In this document: piece after piece, positions 16,059-23,400 of the stretch
Layout of the letters: every line of letters starts with the position of its first letter
Numbering within the stretch: position 1 is the stretch's first letter
Assembly (NCBI GenBank): GCA_902362775.1
Contig: CABIXV010000007.1
Span: forward strand, 1-64,000
Length of the DNA: 64,000 nt
Reading direction: 5' to 3'
Source: Clostridiales bacterium
Lineage (GTDB): Bacteria; Bacillota; Clostridia; Oscillospirales; Oscillospiraceae
Notes under the pieces: generated by a model
Database searches by the model: none
Seen by the model: the letters and a program-made list of their open reading frames with translations, nothing else
What the model was told of the DNA's origin: nothing
Made by a program: the position numbers and the translations under genes

Positions 16059-17282
16059 TTACACGCCCTGCTCGCCTACCAGATCCCAGGCGCCGGTTTC
16101 TGTATTGCAGTGCTTCACATAGGCCAGATCCCGCACCGCATCGCCGTTTTCATCGTCGAAAGCGATGTGTCCGGTGATGCCGTCATAGGTCACATCCCAC
16201 AGCGCCGTCATCACATCGGCAGGATTGGTGGAGCCAGCGGCCTTCAGGGCCTCCAGAGCTACATAGTAGGCGTCGTAGCCCATGACGGAAACGGCGGCGA
16301 TCATGTCGTTGCCGTTGTTATTGGTCAGGTTGGTGGAGTCGGAGTTGATCCACTCCTTAAAAGCTGCGTCAAACTCCGCGTTGCCGCCCTCCTGATAGAA
16401 GGTGGTGACGTAGAGATCGATATTGCTTTTGCCCTTGGCGGCCTCGGTGATTACGTTGGAATCCCAGGTGTCGCCGGCCAGCATGGGCATCCCCAGGTCC
16501 TGGGTAGCGGCCTGATCCAGAATCAGCGCCGCCGCCTCAATGGAAACAGGGGCGAAGAATACATCGGCGCCAGAGTTCTTGGCACTGGTCACATAGGAGC
16601 TGTAGTCAGAGGTACCCTCGGGGAAAACCTCATACACACAATTTTCCTCACCAAAGGCCTTCATGAAGTAGTTGCACAGACCCACGGAGTAGTCGTCCCC
16701 CTGCTTGGCCAGGCAGTAAGCCTTGGTGGCGGAAAACTGGTCCTTGGCGAAGTTAGCCAGGACTGTGCCCTGGAAGGGATCGATGAAGCAGATGCGGAAG
16801 TAGTGGTCGTTGCCAATGGTGATCTGGGGGTTGGTGCAGGTCACGCCGATGGCGGGCACACCCGCGTCCCCAAAGGTGTCGGAAGCGGCGATGGACACAC
16901 CGGAGCCATAGGAGCCCAGCACCACCGAGCAGCCGGCGGAAACCAGAGTCTGGGCGGCGGAGGGCGCCTTGTCGTTAGCGGACTGGTTATCGGCATAGAC
17001 CAACTCCACAGTATAGGTCTCGCCGCCGATCTCCACAGTGGGAGTCAGGGAGTGGGCGTACTGCATTCCCAGGATTTCCTGCTTTCCGCCGGCGCCGTTG
17101 TCGCCGGATTGGGGCTCAAACACACCGATCTTAACCACCTTGTCACCGGAGCTGGTGTTGGAGGCGGAAGAAGTCCCAGTGTTGGAAGAACCGTTGTTGG
17201 AGGAATTGTTGTTTCCGCCACAGCCGGCCAGCATGGTCAGCAGAAGGGCGGCGGACAGGGCGCTGGCAAGGATTCTTTTCAT
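16059..17282 (-). CDS. livK: Branched-chain amino acid substrate-binding lipoprotein
   Basis: The 407-aa protein has a lipoprotein signal with lipobox LAGC near residue 20, a Ser/Asn-rich linker (about 21-50) and a type I periplasmic-binding fold: VVKIGVFEPQSGDNGAGG at the start, SAGCSVVLGSYGSGVSIAA, and MGYDAYYVALEAL. It captures leucine/isoleucine/valine-type ligands (exact ligand not readable) for LivHMGF. First gene of the operon; own promoter just upstream. ATG at 17282 follows AAGGAG. Confidence 0.93.
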   Translation of the reverse strand: MKRILASALSAALLLTMLAGCGGNNNSSNNGSSNTGTSSASNTSSGDKVVKIGVFEPQSGDNGAGGKQEILGMQYAHSLTPTVEIGGETYTVELVYADNQSANDKAPSAAQTLVSAGCSVVLGSYGSGVSIAASDTFGDAGVPAIGVTCTNPQITIGNDHYFRICFIDPFQGTVLANFAKDQFSATKAYCLAKQGDDYSVGLCNYFMKAFGEENCVYEVFPEGTSDYSSYVTSAKNSGADVFFAPVSIEAAALILDQAATQDLGMPMLAGDTWDSNVITEAAKGKSNIDLYVTTFYQEGGNAEFDAAFKEWINSDSTNLTNNNGNDMIAAVSVMGYDAYYVALEALKAAGSTNPADVMTALWDVTYDGITGHIAFDDENGDAVRDLAYVKHCNTETGAWDLVGEQGV

Positions 17283-17366
17283 GTTCACTACTCCTTTTCA
17301 TTCCGGGATCAAGCGTTTTACAGATTGTCTGCTCTATAAAAACACTTGTACGCAGGATATGATGGC

Positions 17367-17395
17367 ATTATACCTTGTCACACAGAAAAAAGCAA
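17367..17395 (-). promoter_or_regulatory. Promoter for livK operon
   Basis: On the minus strand TTGCTT (17395-17390) and a perfect TATAAT (17372-17367) lie 17 bp apart, about 80 bases before the livK start. Confidence 0.75.
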
Positions 17396-17471
17396 TATGG
17401 AATGCAGATTATTTTTGAAAAAATTGCAAAAATAGGACGAGCCATTTTCGTTGATAAGGAAAATAGGAGAA

Positions 17472-17500
17472 GTATGTTCCGACAGCGGGGCGCATATAGA
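17472..17500 (+). promoter_or_regulatory. Possible sporulation sigma-E-type promoter
   Basis: GTATGTT (17472-17478), 14 bp, then CATATAGA (17493-17500) resembles the sigma-E pattern (GHATATT-14-CATACAHT). It would start transcription about 10 bases before the ribosome site of the PdaB-like gene, whose family is sporulation-linked. Tentative. Confidence 0.35.
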
Positions 17501-17533
17501 TGAAGGGATCAGACTGATGTGGGAGATGATGAT

Positions 17534-18310
17534 ATGAAGGAGAAAAAGTGTAGACCAAAGATATTTTTTGTTCCAAAGAGGTGGGGGATCGGAATGGTCT
17601 GCCTCTGTCTAGCGGCGGTAATGTTCTATGTGGTCAATTATCCGGCAGCCGTTGGGACCGCGGCGACTACGCGGCAGTTGCCTATATACTGTGTTCAGAG
17701 GGACCAGAAGCTGGTGTCCATCAGCTTTGACGCGGCCTGGGGCAACGAGGACACCCAACAGCTGATTGATATTTTGGAGAAATATAAGGTGAAGGCCACT
17801 TTTTTTGTAGTGGGGGAGTGGGTGGATAAATACCCTGAGTCGGTAAAAGCTTTGGCTGATGCTGGACATGAAGTGATGAACCACTCCAATACCCATGCTC
17901 ACTATCCGCAGTTGTCCGCCGATCAAGTGGTGACAGATTTGAATGCCTGCAACGATAAAATTGAGGCGGTCACCGGAGTCCGGCCCACCTTGGTACGATT
18001 GCCCTATGGGGACTATGATGACAACTCCATCAACGCCGTCCGGTCAATCGGTATGGAGCCTATCCAGTGGGATGTGGACAGCCTGGACTGGAAGGACTTG
18101 TCAGCCGCCGATATCACGCAGCGGGTGGTTAGTAAGGTACAGCCGGGCTCCATCGTGCTGTTCCACAACGCGGCCCTTCATACCCCGGAGGCCCTGCCTG
18201 GTATCCTGGAAACCCTGATACAGGACGGCTACACCTTTGTCCCGATCTCCCAGATTATTCTGGAGGGGGACTACACCATCGATCACACTGGGCGGCAGTG
18301 CCCAGCGTAA
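17534..18310 (+). CDS. PdaB-like polysaccharide deacetylase
   Basis: The 258-aa protein has an N-terminal membrane helix (about 20-38) and an extracytoplasmic NodB-type deacetylase domain: SFDAAWGNEDT (metal-site Asp), HEVMNHSNTHAHY (metal-binding H-x-x-x-H), RLPYGDYDDN and LFHNAALHTPEALPG. PdaB of B. subtilis acts in spore cortex maintenance, removing acetyl groups from peptidoglycan. Note SFDAAW replaces the usual TFDDG, as in PdaB proteins, where the second Asp is altered. Start at 17534 has GGGAG 8 bases upstream. Monocistronic. Confidence 0.85.
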   Translation: MKEKKCRPKIFFVPKRWGIGMVCLCLAAVMFYVVNYPAAVGTAATTRQLPIYCVQRDQKLVSISFDAAWGNEDTQQLIDILEKYKVKATFFVVGEWVDKYPESVKALADAGHEVMNHSNTHAHYPQLSADQVVTDLNACNDKIEAVTGVRPTLVRLPYGDYDDNSINAVRSIGMEPIQWDVDSLDWKDLSAADITQRVVSKVQPGSIVLFHNAALHTPEALPGILETLIQDGYTFVPISQIILEGDYTIDHTGRQCPA

Positions 18311-18314
18311 AAGA

Positions 18315-18349
18315 GGCCCGCCCGGCTTTTGACCGGGCGGGCCTTGTGT
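18315..18349 (+). terminator. Terminator after PdaB-like gene
   Basis: Stem GGCCCGCCCGG / CCGGGCGGGCC with loop CTTTTGA and a short T-rich tail. Confidence 0.75.
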
Positions 18350-18373
18350 TTGCCTTTATGGGCAGAGTTTAGT

Positions 18374-18881
18374 CTTTCAGCTCGATGAGCAGCTCAATCT
18401 CTACGGGGATATTGCCATGCCCAGTTCCTTCAAACCCTCATAAACATCCATGGTAAGATTATTCCTTCCCAAATATGGTGAAATCAAAAGCCTGAAGTCA
18501 ACACAGATCTGTATATATACCTCGGCTACCTTAGCCAGTCCTCTGATGGTGCGTTCCGTAGCAGGCGTATCCATACCCTCTATCGGTAACAGATCACGGT
18601 AATTCTACGCGAGGGAAATGCAACTGCCCCAGCAACATCACGGTAGTAGCTGGCATTGGAAGTTAGATCGAGCTCTAGCCTCGAAAAGTTCCGCAGCTTT
18701 CGCAGATATAGGGCCCAGTTTCCGGTGCAAAGGAGTTGCCGCATACCAAACGATATCTTATGAGAAAAGTAATACTTTAGCTGTTTATCTATTTCAGACA
18801 AAGCTGGGGTACCGGACCAAGAAAATCCATTTTTGGAATCATTACACACCTGGGAGGAAAAGTTCCTCCCAGGAAAACGCT
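18374..18881. other. Gene-poor stretch with possible gene relics
   Basis: About 500 bases without a convincing gene. On the minus strand, bases 18421-18374 read as a protein-like C-terminus GHGNIPVEIELLIELKD then TAA, but the frame is broken by stops just upstream and no start or ribosome site remains. Other frames are interrupted and have unusual composition (lower GC) for this window. It looks like decayed coding DNA; identity of the former gene is unknown. Confidence 0.4.
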
Positions 18882-19658
18882 TTATAGAGCTGTACAGCCC
18901 ATCATACGGCTGATATCGCGGGTCAACCGGAGCAGTTTGGGCAGCAACTGCTCCATAAACTTATCGGTCATTCGGAAAACAGGAGCAGAGATACTGACTG
19001 CGGCTACAGGGTGGTCAGACCAGTTGAAAATTGGGGCGGCTACACAGCGTACACCTGGCTCGTGCTCCTCGTCATCCACGGCATAGCCCAACCTACGGAC
19101 CCGCTCTAGACTGGAGCGGAGTGTGTCCAGATCTGTGATGGTCTTTTCTGTGTAGGTGTGGATCTCGGAGCTGTCCCATACCTTGATGACTTCCTCATCG
19201 GGGAGATAGGCCAGTATGCTCTTGCCCACTCCGGTGCAGTACATGGGATTGCGGCAGCCGACATAGGAGGCCATTCGAACCAGAGGGCGGGCGGGCTCCG
19301 CCTTATAGATGTAGATCACGTCGCTGTTATCCCGCTCTACCAAATGGACCACTTCCTGGCAGTCGGCGGCCAGCTCGTCCAGCATGGGCTTGGCGGCGGT
19401 GAGCAGATTCAACGCAGTGGAAACGCGGCTGCCTACCTCAAACAAGCGGAGTGTCAGCCGGTATTTGCCGCTCTCCTGGTCTTTGCACGCATAGCCGCGC
19501 TCAACCAACACGCCCAGCAGCCGGTGGGTCGTGCTGATATGCAGACCAGTGGTGGCAGCCAGGTCGGACAGGGACATCCCCTGTGGTGCAGTGGAGAGCG
19601 CCTCCGTGATATCTAACACACGGGCCACAGACTGGACCGAGCCAGAGGATCCATTCAT
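18882..19658 (-). CDS. IclR/KdgR-family transcriptional regulator
   Basis: The 258-aa protein has an N-terminal winged helix (about 8-75: SVARVLDITEALS, MSLSDLAATTGLHISTTHRLL) and the IclR effector domain (about 85-258: MYCTGVGKSILAYLP, DDEEHEPGVRCVAAPIF, AAVSISAP). It is divergent from the KDPG aldolase/KDG kinase operon, which fits the KdgR role of repressing 2-keto-3-deoxygluconate genes until KDG binds. Start at 19658 follows AAGGGGGCGG; an in-frame ATG 17 codons upstream has no ribosome site. Confidence 0.9.
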   Translation of the reverse strand: MNGSSGSVQSVARVLDITEALSTAPQGMSLSDLAATTGLHISTTHRLLGVLVERGYACKDQESGKYRLTLRLFEVGSRVSTALNLLTAAKPMLDELAADCQEVVHLVERDNSDVIYIYKAEPARPLVRMASYVGCRNPMYCTGVGKSILAYLPDEEVIKVWDSSEIHTYTEKTITDLDTLRSSLERVRRLGYAVDDEEHEPGVRCVAAPIFNWSDHPVAAVSISAPVFRMTDKFMEQLLPKLLRLTRDISRMMGCTAL

Positions 19659-19689
19659 GTGATCCGCCCCCTTTACAATTATTTTTTCC

Positions 19690-19719
19690 AGCATAACACA
19701 ATTTGTCATAGGTCAGCAA
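19690..19719 (-). promoter_or_regulatory. Possible promoter for the IclR gene
   Basis: Minus strand TTGCTG (19719-19714) and TATGCT (19695-19690), 18-bp spacing, about 30 bases before the start codon. Confidence 0.45.
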
Positions 19720-19765
19720 TAGTTTTTACACAAAATAGAGACAAAAATTTTATGAAAAGAGAGGA

Positions 19766-19794
19766 TTGACATGAGAGGAAAAAAGAGATATAAA
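19766..19794 (+). promoter_or_regulatory. Promoter for KDG/KDPG operon
   Basis: TTGACA (19766-19771) and TATAAA (19789-19794) with 17-bp spacing, about 60 bases upstream of the first aldolase. Confidence 0.75.
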
Positions 19795-19823
19795 TGTGTT
19801 TGGATATCATAATACGATAAAAA

Positions 19824-19840
19824 TTTTCATAATATGAAAA
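19824..19840 (+). promoter_or_regulatory. Palindromic operator, probably for the IclR/KdgR regulator
   Basis: TTTTCATAATATGAAAA is a perfect 7-3-7 inverted repeat located about 25-40 bases after the predicted transcription start, ideal for a roadblock repressor. A matching half ATGAAAA occurs at 19752-19758, just before the -35 box. AT-rich ATGAAA/TTTCAT arms resemble known KdgR-type operators. Confidence 0.6.
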
Positions 19841-19852
19841 ATGGAGGCCGCT

Positions 19853-20509
19853 ATGAGAGAACAAGTTATCCAGATGGTAGAAGAGGAGAAGATCATCGCC
19901 ATCGTCCGCGGCATCGATGCGGAAAAGTGTATGAAGGTGGCGGACGCCCTGTATGAAGGTGGAATCCGGCTGATGGAGATCACTTTCGATCAAAAGAATC
20001 CAGACTCCTTCCCAGTGACGGCCAACGCCATAGCCGAAATCGGAGCCAAATACCAGGGACGGATGCTGGTAGGCGCCGGTACGGTCACCACACCGGAATT
20101 GGTGGAGCTGGCTGCCAAGGCTGGCGCCAAGTACATCATCTCTCCTGACGTCAACGTGGAGGTCATCCGCCGCACACGGGAGTTGGGGCTGGTGTCTATG
20201 CCCGGTGCTATGACGCCCAGCGAAGTCATGACGGCGCATAACGCTGGAGCTGACTATGTTAAGCTGTTCCCGGCAGGCGAACTAGGCACCTCCTATGTAA
20301 AGGCTATCCGGGCTCCCATCAGCCATGTAAAGCTGCTGGCAGTGGGCGGCATCAATGAAAAGAACGTGGCCGACTATATGGCAGCGGGGATGTGCGGCGC
20401 CGGTGTGGGCGGCAATCTGGCCAACAAGAAATGGATCGAGGCCGGAGAGTTTCACAAAATTACCGAAACAGCCCGTGAGCTATTAGCTGCCGCAAAAAGC
20501 GTCAAGTGA
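19853..20509 (+). CDS. eda: KDPG/KHG aldolase
   Basis: The 218-aa class I aldolase cleaves 2-keto-3-deoxy-6-phosphogluconate to pyruvate and glyceraldehyde 3-phosphate. Seen are IRLMEITF (catalytic Glu region), LVGAGTV, and DYVKLFPAGELG holding the Schiff-base lysine. Length fits the family. The ATG at 19853 follows GGAGG by 6 bases; an in-frame ATG at 19841 overlaps that site. First gene of the operon after the operator; a second, fused aldolase lies two genes downstream. Confidence 0.93.
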   Translation: MREQVIQMVEEEKIIAIVRGIDAEKCMKVADALYEGGIRLMEITFDQKNPDSFPVTANAIAEIGAKYQGRMLVGAGTVTTPELVELAAKAGAKYIISPDVNVEVIRRTRELGLVSMPGAMTPSEVMTAHNAGADYVKLFPAGELGTSYVKAIRAPISHVKLLAVGGINEKNVADYMAAGMCGAGVGGNLANKKWIEAGEFHKITETARELLAAAKSVK

Positions 20510-20573
20510 GCAAGCGAAGAACGTGAATATCGCGGAGCCAATGAAATATCATCACAACGAGGAGGAAACTACA

Positions 20574-21596
20574 ATGAAAAGAATTATCACCTTTGGCGAG
20601 ATTATGATGCGCCTGAATCCGGAGGGGTACCTCCGTTTTGTCCAGGCGGACAAGTTCGAGGCCACCTATGCTGGCGGTGAGGCCAACGTTGCCGTGTCCT
20701 TGTGCAACTATGGCATGGACGCCGCCTTTGTCTCCAAGGTTCCGGCCCATGAGATTGGTCAGGCTGCGGTCAACGAGCTGCGCCGTTACGGTGTGGACAC
20801 CAGCCTGATGATCCGGGGCGGCGACCGCTTGGGCATCTACTTTGCCGAAAAGGGCGCCTCCCAGCGGGCCTCCAAGGTGATCTATGACCGGGCCAACTCC
20901 GCCATTTCTCTGGCTAAGGCCTCTGAGTTTGACTGGGAAAAGATTTTTGCTGGTGCTGACTGGTTCCATTGGACCGGCATCACCCCGGCTCTGGGCGGCG
21001 AGCTGCCCGCCATCTGCCTGGAGGCTTGTAAGGCCGCCAAAAAGTTGGGCCTGACCATCAGCTGTGACCTGAACTACCGTAAGAAGCTGTGGACCCGCGA
21101 GGAGGCCGGCAAGGTCATGGCTGAACTGGTCCCCTATGTGGACGTGTGCATCGCCAACGAGGAGGACGCTAAGGATGTGTTTGGTATCGCTGCCACTGAT
21201 ACCGACCTGAATACCGGGAAGCTAAGTCACGAAGGCTACATCAGTGTGGCCAAGCAGCTGACCGAGCGTTTTGGCTGTAAGAAGGTGGCTATTACCCTCC
21301 GGGGCAGCATCTCCGCCTCTGACAATGATTGGGCCGGTATGCTGTACAGCGACGGAAAGGCATCCTTCTCTCCCACCTACCGGGTTCATATCGTGGATCG
21401 TGTGGGCGGCGGCGACAGCTTCGGCGGCGGCCTGATCTATGCCCTTCTGTCCGGTTATGACGACCAGAAAGCGATCAACTTCGCCGTGGCCGCCTCCTGC
21501 CTGAAGCACAGCATCGACCACGACTTCAATATGATGTCTGTCAGTGAAGTGGAGTCTCTGGCCGCTGGCAACACCTCTGGCCGTGTCCAGAGATAA
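20574..21596 (+). CDS. kdgK: 2-keto-3-deoxygluconate kinase (PfkB family)
   Basis: The 340-aa sugar kinase shows the PfkB pattern: ITFGEIMMRLNPEG, AGGEANVAVSLCNYG (substrate site), and VDRVGGGDSFGGGLIYALL (anion hole and catalytic Asp). Lodged between two KDPG aldolases and under a KdgR-like regulator, it most likely phosphorylates KDG to KDPG in uronate or pectin-derived sugar breakdown. GAGGAGGAA ribosome site precedes the ATG at 20574. Confidence 0.92.
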   Translation: MKRIITFGEIMMRLNPEGYLRFVQADKFEATYAGGEANVAVSLCNYGMDAAFVSKVPAHEIGQAAVNELRRYGVDTSLMIRGGDRLGIYFAEKGASQRASKVIYDRANSAISLAKASEFDWEKIFAGADWFHWTGITPALGGELPAICLEACKAAKKLGLTISCDLNYRKKLWTREEAGKVMAELVPYVDVCIANEEDAKDVFGIAATDTDLNTGKLSHEGYISVAKQLTERFGCKKVAITLRGSISASDNDWAGMLYSDGKASFSPTYRVHIVDRVGGGDSFGGGLIYALLSGYDDQKAINFAVAASCLKHSIDHDFNMMSVSEVESLAAGNTSGRVQR

Positions 21597-21609
21597 GGGG
21601 GACATTTCT

Positions 21610-22566
21610 ATGGATATTGTTGAAAAACTGGGTAACGCGGGCGTCGTGCCCGTAGTGGTGTTGGATAAGGCAGAGGACGCGGTTCCCACTGCCAAGGCCC
21701 TGCTGGCTGGCGGCGTGGATGTGATGGAGATTACCTTCCGCACCGCCGCTGCCGCGGATTCCATCGCCGCCGTAGCCAAGGAGTGCCCCGAGATGGTAGT
21801 GGGCGCCGGCACCGTTATTACTCTGGAGCAGTGCGAAAAGGCCGTGGAGTGCGGTTCCAAGTTCATCGTCTCCCCCGGCTATAGCGACGAAGTGGTAGCC
21901 TGGTGTGTGGAAAACGGCGTGGCCATCACTCCCGGCTGTGTCACCCCTACGGAGATCATGGCCGCCATGTCCCATGGCCTGAAAGTGGTCAAATTTTTCC
22001 CGGCCAACGTCTACGGCGGCCTGAGCGCCATGAAGGCGCTGTCCGGCCCCTTTGGCTCTATGAAGTTTATCCCCACCGGTGGGGTCAATGGGCAGAATCT
22101 GGGCGAGTATATTGCCGCTCCCTTTATCCATGCTGTGGGTGGGAGCTGGCTGTGTTCCAAGGGCGACATCGCTGCCCATGCGTTTGACAAGATCACCCGC
22201 CTGTGCCAGGAGGCCCGCCAAGCCGTTCTGGGATTTGAGGTGGCCCATATCGGCATCAATACCGCCAGTGACGAGGCATCCATGGATGTGTGCCAGGGGC
22301 TGAAGGACGCTTTTGGCTTTGAGATTAAGACGGGCAACAGCTCCAACTTTGCCAGCAGTGCTGTTGAGGTTATGAAGAGTATGTACCTGGGCCAAAACGG
22401 TCATATTGCCGTAAAGACCAACAGCATTGCCAGGGCCGCTGTGGAGCTGGAGAAGCATGGCTTCCAACTGGATGAATCCACCGCCAAATATAAGGGTGAA
22501 AAGATGATTGCTGTCTATCTGAAGCAGGAGTTTGGTGGCTTTGCTGTCCATCTGCTCCAGAAGTGA
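21610..22566 (+). CDS. KDPG aldolase fused to a VOC/glyoxalase-like domain
   Basis: The 318-aa protein has an N-terminal KDPG/KHG aldolase domain (1 to about 205) with DVMEITFRTAAAADSI, VVGAGTV, KVVKFFPANVYGG (Schiff-base Lys) and FIPTGGVN, then a second domain (about 210-318) starting VAHIGINTASDEASMDVC and containing GHIAVKTNSIARAAVELEKHG, which matches the beta-alpha-beta-beta-beta pattern of VOC proteins. The ATG at 21610 lies 13 bases after the kdgK stop. Such fusions occur in Clostridia; the job of the VOC half is unknown. It is only a distant relative of the aldolase at 19853. Confidence 0.85.
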   Translation: MDIVEKLGNAGVVPVVVLDKAEDAVPTAKALLAGGVDVMEITFRTAAAADSIAAVAKECPEMVVGAGTVITLEQCEKAVECGSKFIVSPGYSDEVVAWCVENGVAITPGCVTPTEIMAAMSHGLKVVKFFPANVYGGLSAMKALSGPFGSMKFIPTGGVNGQNLGEYIAAPFIHAVGGSWLCSKGDIAAHAFDKITRLCQEARQAVLGFEVAHIGINTASDEASMDVCQGLKDAFGFEIKTGNSSNFASSAVEVMKSMYLGQNGHIAVKTNSIARAAVELEKHGFQLDESTAKYKGEKMIAVYLKQEFGGFAVHLLQK

Positions 22567-22604
22567 CCTTCTGAACAAGATGTTTCCCATTCCTTTCTTC
22601 ATGT

Positions 22605-22646
22605 GGAAGGCCCCCGCTCGATTGCCATTTCGAGCGGGGGCCTTCC
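22605..22646 (+). terminator. Hairpin ending the KDG operon
   Basis: Perfect 16-bp stem GGAAGGCCCCCGCTCG / CGAGCGGGGGCCTTCC. T-run absent, so termination may be partial. Confidence 0.6.
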
Positions 22647-22688
22647 GTATACTATATTAAGAGCTTACGGGTGCCTAGCAGGACCGCC

Positions 22689-22796
22689 TTACTTAACCAA
22701 GTAGCCGCCGTCCACAGGAATGACGGCCCCGTTGAGGTAGTCAGAGGCCCGGGAGGCCAGAAATACCACTGTCCCCTTCATATCCTCCGGGGTGCC
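22689..22796 (-). pseudogene. C-terminal remnant of a KduD-like short-chain dehydrogenase
   Basis: The minus strand reads [20 protein letters not shown], then [15 protein letters not shown] and a stop. This is the unmistakable end of an SDR such as KduD (2-dehydro-3-deoxygluconate 5-dehydrogenase). Everything upstream of the Gly is missing: the sequence beyond 22797 has no related coding. KduD would belong to the same sugar-acid pathway as the adjacent kinase and aldolases, so the locus has lost part of a larger pathway cluster. Confidence 0.85.
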
Positions 22797-22990
22797 CCTG
22801 TGCGAACATCTTAATAAGTCAAACCCTACCGGCTAGTGCTCTTGTTCTGCCAGACACAGTCTAGCTCTGTCCGCATAGGATGCGATGGACAGTAGCGCCA
22901 CTGAGTATGGTAGCGCCGTGGAGTTGCCGGACCCCCATCATTGATGATACCACAGAAAAGAACATATACGGGCTATATTTCCCGCCTGTA
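22797..22990. other. Non-coding junction upstream of thrS leader
   Basis: About 190 bases between the truncated SDR and the thrS promoter. I see no gene, RNA or repeat. Probably the product of a deletion. Confidence 0.4.
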
Positions 22991-22995
22991 CGCTC

Positions 22996-23024
22996 TTGAC
23001 AATCGGCTGAGGGGGTGATATAGT
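22996..23024 (+). promoter_or_regulatory. Promoter for thrS
   Basis: TTGACA (22996-23001) and TATAGT (23019-23024), 17-bp spacing, upstream of the T-box leader. Confidence 0.75.
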
Positions 23025-23031
23025 ACCTGTG

Positions 23032-23364
23032 TTAAAACGGCTGAGAAGGAGAAGAAGCCTGAATCGACCACCCAGAGAGGGGCGCCCTGTGCTGAAAGTG
23101 CTCTGTGGAAGCGATGGCTGGTACCACTCCAGAGCTGCCCGGGACGACCGGGCCGGGGCTTTCCCGTTACAGGAGGTCACAAGCGGCAAGTTGTCCCGCT
23201 TTGCCTGTTCACGACGCGCAGGACTGGCGGCCTACGGCTGCCTCCCTCCGGTCCGCCCGCGTTGATTGAGACGGCGCGGTGATTCTTGCAAGCAGGGTGG
23301 AACCGTGGTGCGTATCAATACGCTTCACCCCTGACACATATCAGGGGCGGAGCGTATTTTTTTG
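23032..23364 (+). promoter_or_regulatory. T-box riboswitch, threonine-specific, with terminator
   Basis: A leader of about 330 bases precedes thrS. It carries the AGAGAGGGG-type early motif, a Stem I region (CTCTG...CAGAG) with probable specifier codon ACC (Thr) at 23123-23125, and the conserved T-box core AGGGTGGAACCG (23294-23305). This is followed by a terminator, ATACGC...GCGTAT stem around CACCCCTG/CAGGGGCG (23318-23357) and a T-run. Uncharged tRNA-Thr would pair with the specifier and T-box, favour the antiterminator and switch thrS on. Confidence 0.9.
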
Positions 23365-23400
23365 TTCCTTCCCCTAAACGCGAGAAAGGAGCGACTGAAA

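Noticed and set aside
15879..17339. 486-codon open frame on the plus strand opposite livK
   Set aside because: Antisense shadow of a clear lipoprotein gene; Gly/Val-rich low-complexity product with no family features.
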